Below are positions 34,871-43,062 of a stretch of 64,000 nt of DNA, in pieces (the first letter of the stretch is position 1; the number at the start of each line of letters is the position of its first letter). The translations under genes were made by a program, and so were the position numbers. Below the pieces are notes generated by a model, which was not told the origin of the DNA, did not search any database, and saw nothing but the letters and a program-made list of their open reading frames with translations. The DNA is taken from contig NZ_BMIB01000001.1 of assembly GCF_014641615.1 (NCBI RefSeq), positions 434,769 through 498,768 of the forward strand, read 5' to 3'. Source of the stretch: Filimonas zeae (lineage in GTDB: Bacteria > Bacteroidota > Bacteroidia > Chitinophagales > Chitinophagaceae).

Positions 34871-36004
34871 ATGAAGGCCATTCAAATGGTTGATTTGAAG
34901 ACGCAGTATCAGGCTTTGAAGCAGGAGATTGACGCAGCTGTAATAGGGGTGCTGGAAAGCAGTGCCTTTATAAATGGAAAACCGGTGCAGGATTTTGCAG
35001 AGGCGTTAAGCGCTTATATAGGTGTTAAGCATGTAATACCGTGTGCAAACGGAACAGATGCCCTGCAGATTGCCCTGATGGCGTTGGATTTACAACCGGG
35101 AGATGAGGTTATTACGCCTTCTTTTACCTTTATTGCTACAACTGAGGTGGTGGCACTGCTGCATTTAAAGCCCGTTTTTGTGGAAGTACAGAAAGATACT
35201 TTTTGTATGGATACGGAGGCTTTACGTAAAGCGATTACTCCCAGAACCAAAGCCATTGTACCCGTGCATTTATACGGACAGGCGGCAAACATGGAAGAGA
35301 TTATGAAAATTGCGGCAGAACATAACCTGCCCGTAATTGAAGATAACGCCCAGGCGATTGGCTGCGATTACCGCTTTTCTGATGGTACGGTAAAGAAGGC
35401 AGGCAGCATTGGGCATATCGGAACCACTTCTTTCTTCCCCTCAAAAAATTTAGGGGCGTATGGCGATGCAGGTGCTATCTTTACCAACGACGATGCTTTA
35501 GCCGCCAGGCTGAAAATGATTGCTAACCACGGGCAAAGTAAGCGCTACTATCATGATGTGGTAGGTTGCAACTCCCGGATGGATACCATTCAGGCTGCCA
35601 TATTGAATATTAAGTTACGTGAGCTGGATAATTATATCCAAAAGAGAAACCGTGCGGCAGATTACTATAACAAAGCGTTTGCAGGCCATCCGAAAATAAC
35701 CACACCGGCAGTAGCTGCATACAGCAACCACGTATACCATCAGTATACATTGGTGCTGGAAGGAGTAAACAGAGACGGGTTAAACCAGTATCTGGCAGAA
35801 AAGCAGATTCCTTCTATGATCTATTACCCGGTGCCAGGACATAAACAAAAGATGTTTGAAGCTTCAGGATTGCCGCAATACGATCTTGCTGTAACGGACT
35901 GGCTTACGGAACGGGTAATTTCCCTGCCCATGCATACCGAGCTGGACGAAGCGCAGCTGGAATACATTGTATCATCCTTGTTAGAATACATAAAAAACAA
36001 TTAA
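34871..36004 (+). CDS. DegT/DnrJ/EryC1/StrS-family sugar aminotransferase
   Basis: This 377-residue PLP enzyme transfers an amino group to a keto-sugar nucleotide. The start MKAIQMVDLKTQYQALKQEIDAAV and CANGTDALQIALMALDLQPGDEVITPSFTFIATTEV are typical of WbpE/PglE-like members, and IEDNAQAIGC precedes the FFPSKNLGAYGDAGAIFT motif with the PLP-binding Lys192. MRMDTIQA-like CNSRMDTIQAAILNIKLREL completes the set. It opens a five-gene operon (gaps of 5 to 21 bases) of nucleotide-sugar enzymes, so the product probably feeds a surface polysaccharide or glycan as a UDP- or dTDP-amino sugar; the exact sugar is not determined. Confidence 0.92.
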   Translation: MKAIQMVDLKTQYQALKQEIDAAVIGVLESSAFINGKPVQDFAEALSAYIGVKHVIPCANGTDALQIALMALDLQPGDEVITPSFTFIATTEVVALLHLKPVFVEVQKDTFCMDTEALRKAITPRTKAIVPVHLYGQAANMEEIMKIAAEHNLPVIEDNAQAIGCDYRFSDGTVKKAGSIGHIGTTSFFPSKNLGAYGDAGAIFTNDDALAARLKMIANHGQSKRYYHDVVGCNSRMDTIQAAILNIKLRELDNYIQKRNRAADYYNKAFAGHPKITTPAVAAYSNHVYHQYTLVLEGVNRDGLNQYLAEKQIPSMIYYPVPGHKQKMFEASGLPQYDLAVTDWLTERVISLPMHTELDEAQLEYIVSSLLEYIKNN

Positions 36005-36016
36005 AAACGCGTATCA

Positions 36017-37318
36017 ATGAAACTGACTGTAGTTGGCACCGGCTATGTTGGATTAGTAACAGGAACCTGTTTTGCCGAAACAGGTAATTATGTAACCTGT
36101 GTGGATATTGATGCTAAGAAAGTTGAAAAGCTTTCAGGCGGAGAAATTACCATATTTGAACCCGGCCTGGAAAAGCTTTTTGCCCGAAACCTTAAAGACG
36201 GACGTCTGACATTTACCACTGATCTTGCAGCAGGTATTGCAGATGCGGAAGTTATTTTTCTGGCTCTGCCTACACCTCCCGGTGAAGATGGCAGCGCTGA
36301 TCTGAGCTATATCCTGGGTGTTTCTGATCATATTGGTAAACTGTTGAAAGATTACAAAGTAATCATAGACAAAAGCACTGTTCCCGTAGGTACTGCTGAA
36401 AAAGTACATGCTGCTATTGCTAAAAACTTCTCCGGAGAATTTGATGTGGTGAGTAACCCTGAATTTTTACGTGAAGGCGTAGCGGTAGACGACTTTATGA
36501 AGCCTGACCGTGTGGTAATTGGTACTACTTCCGAAAGAGCGAAGAAGCTGATGAACGACCTGTACGCTCCGTTTGTACGTCAGGGTAACCCCATCATCTT
36601 CATGGATGAAAAATCTGCGGAGTTAACCAAATACGCAGCCAACTCTTTCCTGGCTACCAAAATCTCTTTTATGAACGAGATTGCGCAGCTGTGTGAAAAA
36701 ATGGGTGCGGACGTGGATATGGTAAGAAAAGGTATTGGTACCGATGAGCGTATTGGTAAACGCTTCCTGTTTCCAGGTATTGGGTACGGTGGCAGCTGTT
36801 TTCCTAAAGACGTAAAGGCGCTGATTAAATCTTCCAAAGAAGTAAACTACGAGTTTAAGATACTGAATGCTGTTGAAGATGTAAACGAGCTGCAGAAACT
36901 GCACCTGGTAAGCAAAATCAAAGCATACTATAAAGAATCACTGAAAGGCAAGCATTTTGCACTGTGGGGCCTGGCGTTTAAGCCTAACACCGATGATATC
37001 CGTGAAGCACCAGCTTTATATATTATCGATGCTTTACTGGCAGCAGGTGCTACTGTAACTGCGTTTGACCCTGAGGCAATGAAAAACGTTCAGCGTTTAC
37101 TGGATGATAAAATTGCTTTTGCAAACGATCAGTATTCTGCGCTGCACCATGCAGACGCGTTGATTATTGCTACAGAATGGAGCGAGTTCAGAACACCGGT
37201 GTTTGAAAAATTAACCAGCCTGTTAAAGAGCAAGGTTATTTTCGACGGTCGTAACCTGTTCGATGTAGATCACGTACGTGAACTGGGCTTCTATTACGAA
37301 AGCATTGGTCGCCCTTAA
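36017..37318 (+). CDS. ugd: UDP-glucose 6-dehydrogenase
   Basis: The enzyme oxidises UDP-glucose to UDP-glucuronate with two NAD+. The 433-residue protein starts MKLTVVGTGYVGLVTGTCFAETG, a dinucleotide-binding motif, and has DKSTVPVGTAEKV, the substrate loop SNPEFLREGVAVDDFMKPDRVVIG, and GIGYGGSCFPKD with the catalytic Cys261. The third domain reads LWGLAFKPNTDDIREAPALYII. The next gene makes UDP-xylose from its product, a sensible metabolic pairing, and the spacing is 12 and 21 bases on either side. Confidence 0.95.
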   Translation: MKLTVVGTGYVGLVTGTCFAETGNYVTCVDIDAKKVEKLSGGEITIFEPGLEKLFARNLKDGRLTFTTDLAAGIADAEVIFLALPTPPGEDGSADLSYILGVSDHIGKLLKDYKVIIDKSTVPVGTAEKVHAAIAKNFSGEFDVVSNPEFLREGVAVDDFMKPDRVVIGTTSERAKKLMNDLYAPFVRQGNPIIFMDEKSAELTKYAANSFLATKISFMNEIAQLCEKMGADVDMVRKGIGTDERIGKRFLFPGIGYGGSCFPKDVKALIKSSKEVNYEFKILNAVEDVNELQKLHLVSKIKAYYKESLKGKHFALWGLAFKPNTDDIREAPALYIIDALLAAGATVTAFDPEAMKNVQRLLDDKIAFANDQYSALHHADALIIATEWSEFRTPVFEKLTSLLKSKVIFDGRNLFDVDHVRELGFYYESIGRP

Positions 37319-37339
37319 ACAATAAAACTACTCCCTCCT

Positions 37340-38320
37340 ATGAGCAGAAAAAGAGTATTAATCACCGGCGCAGCTGGTTTTCTGGGGTCACACCTGTGTG
37401 ATCGCTTTATAAAAGCAGGATACCATGTTATTGGTATGGATAACCTGATTACCGGTGATTTAAAAAACATCGAACATCTGTTTCCGCTGGAACAGTTCGA
37501 GTTTTACAATCACGATGTAACCAAGTTTATTCATGTGCCTGGTGAGCTGGATTATATCCTGCACTTTGCTTCTCCCGCCAGCCCTATCGACTATCTGAAA
37601 ATACCTATTCAGACCCTGAAAGTGGGTGCCATGGGTACGCACAACTGTTTAGGTTTGGCCAGAGCTAAAAAGGCAAGAATACTGGTAGCCAGTACCAGTG
37701 AAATCTATGGCGATCCGCTGGTGCACCCGCAAACGGAAGAATACTGGGGTAACGTAAACCCGGTTGGCCCACGTGGTGTGTACGACGAAGCCAAGCGTTA
37801 TATGGAATCCATTACCATGGCTTACCATACGTTTCACCAGGTGGAAACCCGTATTATCCGCATCTTCAATACTTATGGTCCGCGTATGCGACTCAATGAC
37901 GGCCGTGCACTGCCTGCTTTCATTGGCCAGGCGTTACGTGGTGAAGACCTGACTGTATTTGGTGATGGCAGCCAGACCCGTTCTTTCTGTTATGTGGATG
38001 ATCTGGTTGAAGGTATTTACCGTTTACTGATGAGCGATTATGCACAGCCGGTAAACATTGGTAACCCTGTGGAAATAACGCTGAAAGATTTTGCTGAGGA
38101 AGTATTAAAGCTGACGGGTTCTTCTGTGAAGATTGTGTACAGGCCACTGCCTGTAGACGATCCGAAACAACGGAAACCCAATATTACCAAAGCGAAAGAA
38201 ATATTAGGCTGGGAACCAAAAGTAGACCGTGCAGAAGGTTTGAAAAATACGTATGAGTATTTTAAAAGCCTGCCGCCAGACGAATGGTTTAAGCAGCCTA
38301 AAACTTTTGAATCTAAATAA
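37340..38320 (+). CDS. uxs: UDP-glucuronate decarboxylase (UDP-xylose synthase)
   Basis: This SDR-family enzyme decarboxylates UDP-glucuronate to UDP-xylose. The 326-residue protein has the Rossmann motif [12 protein letters not shown] (about 8-19), [28 protein letters not shown] and the catalytic YDEAKR with Tyr148 and Lys152, then [13 protein letters not shown], all typical of bacterial UXS. It lacks the ArnA-type formyltransferase domain. It lies between the UDP-glucuronate-producing dehydrogenase and a second nucleotide-sugar dehydrogenase, so UDP-xylose is probably a building block for a surface glycan here. Confidence 0.93.
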   Translation: MSRKRVLITGAAGFLGSHLCDRFIKAGYHVIGMDNLITGDLKNIEHLFPLEQFEFYNHDVTKFIHVPGELDYILHFASPASPIDYLKIPIQTLKVGAMGTHNCLGLARAKKARILVASTSEIYGDPLVHPQTEEYWGNVNPVGPRGVYDEAKRYMESITMAYHTFHQVETRIIRIFNTYGPRMRLNDGRALPAFIGQALRGEDLTVFGDGSQTRSFCYVDDLVEGIYRLLMSDYAQPVNIGNPVEITLKDFAEEVLKLTGSSVKIVYRPLPVDDPKQRKPNITKAKEILGWEPKVDRAEGLKNTYEYFKSLPPDEWFKQPKTFESK

Positions 38321-38325
38321 TAAGC

Positions 38326-39615
38326 ATGTTTGCTTCGTTGTTAGCCAAAGAAAAAAAAATGGCCGTTATAGGCCTCGGATATGTAGGATTGCCCGTAGCG
38401 CTGGAAATGGCGAAGCACATAAACGTAATAGGTTTTGATATAAACGAACACCGTATTGATGCACTCCGCCAGGGTATAGACCCGGGCGGGGAAATCAGTA
38501 AACAGTCTTTTGAAGGCCGCAACATCGTATTTACTTCCGCTAAGGAAGTTTTACGGGAGGCGGCTTTCTATATTATAGCCGTACCCACGCCTGTTGACGA
38601 CCATAATGTTCCTGATCTTACCCCCATTCTTGGGGCAGCTGAACTGGTTGGCAGCGTTATTAAAAAAGGCGATTACGTAGTCATTGAATCTACTGTTTAT
38701 CCCGGTTGCACAGAAGAAGATTGCATTCCCGTAATAGAACGCGTAAGCGGACTTGCGTACGGAACGGATTTTAAGGCCGGTTATTCTCCTGAAAGAATTA
38801 ACCCGGGCGATAAAGTGCATACCATTGAAAGTGTGGTAAAAGTAGTGGCTGGTTGCGATGCAGAAGCGCTGGAGGAAATTGCAGCTGTATACGGGCTGAT
38901 TGTAAAAGCGGGCATACACAAGGTAACTTCTATTAAAGTGGCGGAAGCCGCCAAAGTAATTGAAAACACCCAGCGCGATCTGAATATTGCGTTGATGAAC
39001 GAGCTTTCCATCATATTCGACAGAATGGGCATCAACACCTTTGAAGTGCTGGAAGCTGCCGGAACCAAATGGAACTTCCTGAAGTTTTTTCCCGGCCTGG
39101 TAGGCGGGCATTGTATAGGCGTAGACCCTTACTACTTAACCTACAAAGCCTCTGAGCTGGGATACAGCTCTAAAGTAATCTTGGCGGGCCGGTATATCAA
39201 TGACCACATGGGCGCGCATATAGTACAAAAGATATTGCAGCATGTACTGTTGCATAACGGCAACGTACGCGAAGCCAAAGTGCTGATATTAGGTGCTACT
39301 TTTAAAGAAAACGTATCTGATATCCGCAACTCTAAAGTGGCCGATGTGGTAAAAGGATTACAATCTTATTATCTTACGGTAGAAGTAACCGATCCTAATG
39401 CCGAAAGTGCAGAGGTAGAAAAAGAATACGGTTTTAAACTTACTGCACAGCCTGCAGGACCGTATGATGTGGTGGTGGTGGCAGTTGCACACGAAGAGTA
39501 TAGCAACTTCAGCGACAGCTGGTTTGCAAACATTACCCGCGAACATGCATTGATTGCGGACATTAAAGGTATTTACAGAAATAAAATTCACTCCAGAATG
39601 TACTGGAGTTTATAA
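38326..39615 (+). CDS. UDP-N-acetyl-hexosamine dehydrogenase, TviB/WbpA type
   Basis: The 429-residue protein belongs to the nucleotide-sugar dehydrogenase family but is distinct from the ugd product: VIGLGYVGLPVALEMAKHINVIGFDINEHRI, AVPTPVDDHNVPDLTPI, VIESTVYPGCTEE, GYSPERINPGDK and FPGLVGGHCIGVDPYYL with catalytic Cys263 match the Vi-antigen TviB and WbpA group that oxidise UDP-GlcNAc or UDP-GalNAc to the uronic acids. TAREC-like ENTQRDLNIALMNEL follows. It starts five bases after uxs. Exact substrate is inferred from family only. Confidence 0.9.
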   Translation: MFASLLAKEKKMAVIGLGYVGLPVALEMAKHINVIGFDINEHRIDALRQGIDPGGEISKQSFEGRNIVFTSAKEVLREAAFYIIAVPTPVDDHNVPDLTPILGAAELVGSVIKKGDYVVIESTVYPGCTEEDCIPVIERVSGLAYGTDFKAGYSPERINPGDKVHTIESVVKVVAGCDAEALEEIAAVYGLIVKAGIHKVTSIKVAEAAKVIENTQRDLNIALMNELSIIFDRMGINTFEVLEAAGTKWNFLKFFPGLVGGHCIGVDPYYLTYKASELGYSSKVILAGRYINDHMGAHIVQKILQHVLLHNGNVREAKVLILGATFKENVSDIRNSKVADVVKGLQSYYLTVEVTDPNAESAEVEKEYGFKLTAQPAGPYDVVVVAVAHEEYSNFSDSWFANITREHALIADIKGIYRNKIHSRMYWSL

Positions 39616-39627
39616 ACCATCGATTTT

Positions 39628-40512
39628 ATGAAACCAACTATACTGGTGTCTGGCGGATACGGACAACTTGGATTTGAACTGAGCCGGCTGGCGGAAGGAA
39701 TGCCACAGTTTTCGTTTGTATTTACCGACAGAGATACCCTTGATATTACCAGCCCTGAAGAAATGCAGAAAGCTTTTGACCTGCATAAACCTGCTTATTT
39801 TATCAACTGTGCCGCTTACACGGCCGTAGACAAAGCAGAAACAGAAAGGGAAGTAGCAGCGCGCATAAATGCAGAAGCGGTGGGTATTATAGCCGACTGT
39901 TGCGAAAAAGCAGGTACGCAGCTGATTCATATTTCTACTGATTATGTATTTAATGGCAAAGGCACCAGCCCTTACCAGCCCGATGCACCTGCCGACCCTA
40001 TCAACTACTATGGTGAAACCAAATGGCAGGGGGAAGTAGCGGCCAGAGAAAAATGTCGCAACAGCATTATCATCCGCACCTCCTGGGTGTATAGCGAGCA
40101 TGGTAACAACTTTGTAAAAACCATGCTGCGTTTAATGGCGCAACGTCCGGAATTAAGCGTGGTGGAAGATCAGGTAGGATGCCCTACCTATGCCCGCGAT
40201 CTGGCTGCCGCCATTCTGCATATAGTGAACGTATTACATACCGGTGAAAAGGCAACACAGCCGGGTACCTATCACTACAGCAACTCAGGCGTAATATCCT
40301 GGTACGACTTTGCTGTAGCCATCCGTGATATTGCCGCACTGCCTTGTGAGGTAAAAGCGATACCTTCTTCTGCGTATCCTACTCCGGCTGCACGTCCTTC
40401 TTACTCAGTAATGGATATCAGCAAAATACAGCAGGTATATGGTGTGCAGGATGTTCCGTGGAGAGGTAGCCTTGCTGAGTGTATGGAAAGACTGAAAAAC
40501 GCGGCTTCTTAA
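39628..40512 (+). CDS. rfbD: dTDP-4-dehydrorhamnose reductase
   Basis: RfbD reduces dTDP-4-dehydro-L-rhamnose with NADPH, the last step of dTDP-rhamnose synthesis. The 294-residue protein begins MKPTILVSGGYGQLGFEL, has AAYTAVDKAETE (about 63-74), the HISTDYVFNGKGTSPYQPDAPADPINYYGETK segment with catalytic Tyr128 and Lys132, and RTSWVYSEHGNNFVKTM. The earlier rfbA, B and C genes are not in the window, so they must lie elsewhere if the pathway is complete. It closes the operon and is followed by a strong terminator. Confidence 0.93.
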   Translation: MKPTILVSGGYGQLGFELSRLAEGMPQFSFVFTDRDTLDITSPEEMQKAFDLHKPAYFINCAAYTAVDKAETEREVAARINAEAVGIIADCCEKAGTQLIHISTDYVFNGKGTSPYQPDAPADPINYYGETKWQGEVAAREKCRNSIIIRTSWVYSEHGNNFVKTMLRLMAQRPELSVVEDQVGCPTYARDLAAAILHIVNVLHTGEKATQPGTYHYSNSGVISWYDFAVAIRDIAALPCEVKAIPSSAYPTPAARPSYSVMDISKIQQVYGVQDVPWRGSLAECMERLKNAAS

Positions 40513-40532
40513 TACCGGCATATAATATATTC

Positions 40533-40567
40533 AGCCGCTGTTTCTTTTATAAAACAGCGGCTTTTTT
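40533..40567 (+). terminator. Terminator of the nucleotide-sugar operon
   Basis: AGCCGCTGTTT at 40533-40543 pairs exactly with AAACAGCGGCT at 40552-40562 and is followed by TTTTT. It ends the rfbD transcript. Confidence 0.92.
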
Positions 40568-40614
40568 GTGCCCTTACTCCGGTGTGTGCATCAGTGGGGA
40601 GAGCGACAGTATAC

Positions 40615-40645
40615 AAACAAAAAGAGCAGGTGATGTACCTGCTCT
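40615..40645 (-). terminator. Terminator of tRNA-Gln copy 1
   Basis: On the minus strand AGAGCAGGT (complement of 40637-40645) pairs with ACCTGCTCT (complement of 40623-40631) and is followed by TTTTTGTTTG. It lies a few bases after the tRNA 3' end. Confidence 0.88.
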
Positions 40646-40649
40646 TTTG

Positions 40650-40720
40650 TTGGATTACTAGGATTCGAACCTAGACAGACAGAACCAAAATCTGTAGTGC
40701 TACCGTTACACCATAATCCA
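40650..40720 (-). tRNA. tRNA-Gln (TTG), copy 1
   Basis: A 71-base cloverleaf on the minus strand: acceptor TGGATTA/TAATCCA with discriminator A, D-arm with GGTGTAACGGTAGCAC, anticodon stem ACAGA/TCTGT with loop TTTTGGT (anticodon TTG, read CAA/CAG), and T-arm CTAGGTTCGAATCCTAG. CCA is not encoded. The gene sequence is identical to the copy at 41582-41652. Confidence 0.97.
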
Positions 40721-40738
40721 GTTCCCTGTTTGGGGGTG

Positions 40739-40746
40739 CAAATATA
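40739..40746 (-). promoter_or_regulatory. -7 element for tRNA-Gln copy 1
   Basis: The minus strand reads TATATTTG (40746-40739), 19 bases upstream of the tRNA 5' end. No TTG at the ideal 19-base distance was found, so this promoter may be weaker than that of copy 2. Confidence 0.6.
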
Positions 40747-41119
40747 GGGAATTAGTTATTCAATTACTGAGCAAATTGTATTCTTTTATTTTTTGCTTTG
40801 GGCTATTTACATTTTCTCCCGGCGCTTCCCAGCTAATTACCAGGTGCTTCAGAAAGGTAGCAGATCAATTTAAAAAGCTGGCGAATGGCTTATTGGGTAT
40901 CGGAAGAAACTTTACTGCTCCACATTATTACTAATGGGTAAATACACCAGCCATAAGGAGAAAATGCCGCTTGCTGATAAAACTGCGGAGAGGTATTCCG
41001 GTAGTTTTAAAAGTCTCGTTGAAGTATGGGTGATTATACTGCCGGAACTGATAAGACCGGCTGAACGTTCGATAAGCACTTATGGATGCTTCCGCAGACC
41101 CCCTGAGCAAATCAGTAAC
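40747..41119. other. Region between tRNA-Gln copy 1 and the 21-bp array, no confident gene
   Basis: A short frame on the plus strand (ATG at 40964 preceded by AAGGAGA, ending 41152 inside the array) is the only candidate; its protein has no recognisable motif, and most genes here do not use such ribosome-binding sites. The frame that later reads through the array opens with the ATG at 41082. Nothing else is visible. Confidence 0.5.
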
Positions 41120-41392
41120 TTTCCTGACAGAACCGCGAAGCTTCCTGATTGAATCGGGAAGCTTCCTGACAGAACCGCGAAACTTCCGGATTCGATCGCG
41201 AGCCTTCGCGGTACAATCGCGAATATTCCTGATTGGGTCAGGAACCTTCCTGACTAAACCGCGAATCTTCCTGATTCAATCGCGAAACTTCCTGACGGAA
41301 CCGCGAAACTTCCTGATTGAATCAGGAAGATTCCTGACCAAACCGCGAAGCTTCCTGACTGAGTCGCGAAACTTCCTGACTCAGTCAGGAAG
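41120..41392. repeat. Array of thirteen 21-bp partly palindromic units
   Basis: Thirteen head-to-tail units of exactly 21 bases start at 41120, 41141, 41162 and so on to 41372, with no insertions or deletions. A typical unit has a left arm CTTCCTGA and a right arm that is either TCAGGAAG (complementary to the left arm) or a CGCGAA type. Units at 41309 and 41372 are perfect palindromes; units at 41141 and 41225 are near-perfect. Positions 9 and 14 of the unit are usually both C or both T, the two types roughly alternating, which suggests a 42-bp higher-order period. Junctions can also be palindromic, for example TCAGGAACCTTCCTGA at 41238-41253. One plus-strand frame (ATG 41082 to stop 41450) stays open throughout and would encode heptads such as SFLTEPR and NFLIESG, but I see no other support for a gene. 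Confidence 0.92.
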
Positions 41393-41554
41393 TACCTGGA
41401 AAAATCCTGAAGTGCTTACCAGTGGGGGAGTGAGACAGGGCAGCTGGTAATAAGTTGAAAAAAAGATTTTACCATGCACCTCCGCACCATTGGTAAATGT
41501 TTTATCATTCCGGCGGCCAGGAACACAAGAGAAAAGAAAGGATATAAAACAAAA

Positions 41555-41577
41555 AGAGCAAGTAATTTACCTGCTCT
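41555..41577 (-). terminator. Terminator of tRNA-Gln copy 2
   Basis: On the minus strand AGAGCAGGTA (complement of 41568-41577) pairs, with one G-U, with TACTTGCTCT (complement of 41555-41564) and is followed by TTTTTGTTTTA. It is clearly related in sequence to the terminator of copy 1. Confidence 0.88.
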
Positions 41578-41581
41578 TTTG

Positions 41582-41652
41582 TTGGATTACTAGGATTCGA
41601 ACCTAGACAGACAGAACCAAAATCTGTAGTGCTACCGTTACACCATAATCCA
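41582..41652 (-). tRNA. tRNA-Gln (TTG), copy 2
   Basis: The 71-base gene is identical to the copy at 40650-40720, including anticodon TTG in the loop TTTTGGT and the absence of an encoded CCA. Homology extends a few bases upstream (GAACTGGATTA) and into the terminator, showing a segmental duplication. It is downstream of tyrS on the same strand but has its own promoter. Confidence 0.97.
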
Positions 41653-41669
41653 GTTCGTTGTTGGGAGTG

Positions 41670-41699
41670 CAAAGATAACATTTAACTCATTTACGCCAA
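41670..41699 (-). promoter_or_regulatory. Promoter of tRNA-Gln copy 2
   Basis: On the minus strand TTG (41699-41697) is followed after exactly 19 bases by TATCTTTG (41677-41670), a perfect Bacteroidota housekeeping promoter whose start would fall about 10 bases before the tRNA. Confidence 0.85.
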
Positions 41700-41726
41700 A
41701 TATTTTGCAAACTTTTTCGAACTTTT

Positions 41727-43004
41727 TTACTGGCATTCAATCAGGTAGTAATTCTTTTTACCTTTTTGAACCAGCAGGTATCTGCCATGTAATAACAGTG
41801 TGTTATTCACCTGAAACTGTACATCGGCAATTTTGTTACGGTTTACGCTGATGCCACCATTCTGTAGCATTTTACGTGCATCGCCTTTGCTGGGGTTAAT
41901 AGCACTGTCTGCCAGAAAGCTTACAATATCAACGCCTTCTTTCAGCTTATCCAGCGCATAGCTGATTTTTTCAACGCCTTCCATGCTTTCCAGGTCTTCT
42001 ACCGATAAGGATTCGGCTGGCGCATTCTGGTTGGCGAATAATTTTTCAGTGGTTTCTACTGCTTTATTGTATTCTTCTTCGCCATGTACCAGTATGGTTA
42101 CTTCTTTAGCCAGTGCTTTTTGCAGTACACGGGCAGAAGCATTTTGATCGTGCTGTTCCAGTAAACCGTTGATAGTAGCCTGATCCAGGAAGGTGAATAT
42201 TTTGATCCATTTCTTAGCATCTTCATCTGCTGCCTGCAACCAGAACTGGTAAAATTTATAGGGCGATGTTTTTTCTGCATCCAGCCATACGTTACCGCCT
42301 TCGCTTTTGCCGAATTTGGTGCCATCGGCTTTGGTAAGCAGGGGACAGGTTATTACAAAAGCTTCGCCACCGGCTTTACGGCGTACCAGTTCAGTACCGG
42401 TAGTCATGTTACCCCACTGGTCGCTGCCGCCCATTTGCAGCTTACAGTTTTTCTGCTGGTATAACCAGTAAAAATCATAACCCTGCATTAACTGGTAAGC
42501 AAACTCTGTATAACTGATGCCGGTTTCACCTTCAATTCTTTTTTTCACGCTGTCTTTAGCCATCATGTAATTAACCGTGATGTGCTTACCAGCGTCGCGT
42601 AAAAAGTCGATGAACGAAATGGTTTTAAACCAGTCGTAGTTGTTGGCCATAACAGCCGGGTTTTTCAGGCTTGCATCAAAGTTCAGAAACTTCTCCAGCT
42701 GGCCTTTAATACCTGCTACGTTTTTTGCCAGCGTTTCCTCATCCAGCAGGTTTCGTTCTGCGCTTTTGCCGGATGGGTCGCCAATCATACCGGTGGCACC
42801 GCCTACCAGTGCAATAGGTTGGTGACCGGCCTTTTGCAGGTGAACCAGTAAAAGAATAGGAACCAGGCTGCCTATATGTAAACTATCGGCCGTAGGGTCA
42901 AAGCCCACATAACCGGTAGTCATTTCTTTTAAAAGTTGTTCTTCTGTTCCGGGCATTATGTCCGCAATCATGCCCCGCCAGCGTAATTCTTCTATAAGGT
43001 TCAT
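41727..43004 (-). CDS. tyrS: Tyrosyl-tRNA synthetase
   Basis: This class I synthetase charges tRNA-Tyr. The 425-residue protein is the bacterial TyrRS type: GYVGFDPTADSLHIGSLVP contains the HIGH-like HIGS, ALVGGATGMIGDPSGKSAERNLL follows, GGSDQWGNMTTG binds tyrosine and tRNA, and KFGKSEGGNVWLD is the KMSKS-like loop. The C-terminal S4-like RNA-binding domain is seen at NGGISVNRNKIADVQFQVNNTLLLHGRYLLVQKGKKNYYLI. It is divergent from the RDD gene. The cognate tRNA-Tyr is at 46548. Confidence 0.97.
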   Translation of the reverse strand: MNLIEELRWRGMIADIMPGTEEQLLKEMTTGYVGFDPTADSLHIGSLVPILLLVHLQKAGHQPIALVGGATGMIGDPSGKSAERNLLDEETLAKNVAGIKGQLEKFLNFDASLKNPAVMANNYDWFKTISFIDFLRDAGKHITVNYMMAKDSVKKRIEGETGISYTEFAYQLMQGYDFYWLYQQKNCKLQMGGSDQWGNMTTGTELVRRKAGGEAFVITCPLLTKADGTKFGKSEGGNVWLDAEKTSPYKFYQFWLQAADEDAKKWIKIFTFLDQATINGLLEQHDQNASARVLQKALAKEVTILVHGEEEYNKAVETTEKLFANQNAPAESLSVEDLESMEGVEKISYALDKLKEGVDIVSFLADSAINPSKGDARKMLQNGGISVNRNKIADVQFQVNNTLLLHGRYLLVQKGKKNYYLIECQ

Positions 43005-43062
43005 TCCAACTTAATTTGTGGCAAAAATAGCGTGAAACAGCGTAAAGTGCTTTCTTTGCGGT

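Noticed and set aside
40964..41152. Small protein gene with AAGGAGA before ATG
   Set aside because: The predicted peptide has no recognisable motif, ends inside the repeat array, and such ribosome-binding sites are not the rule in this genome.
41120..41392. CRISPR array
   Set aside because: The repeats are contiguous with no unique spacers of constant length, and no cas gene is in the window.
40721..41581. Integrated mobile element at tRNA-Gln
   Set aside because: No integrase, transposase or phage gene lies between the two tRNA copies; the Xer gene at 44.5 kb is a housekeeping type next to rpsU.
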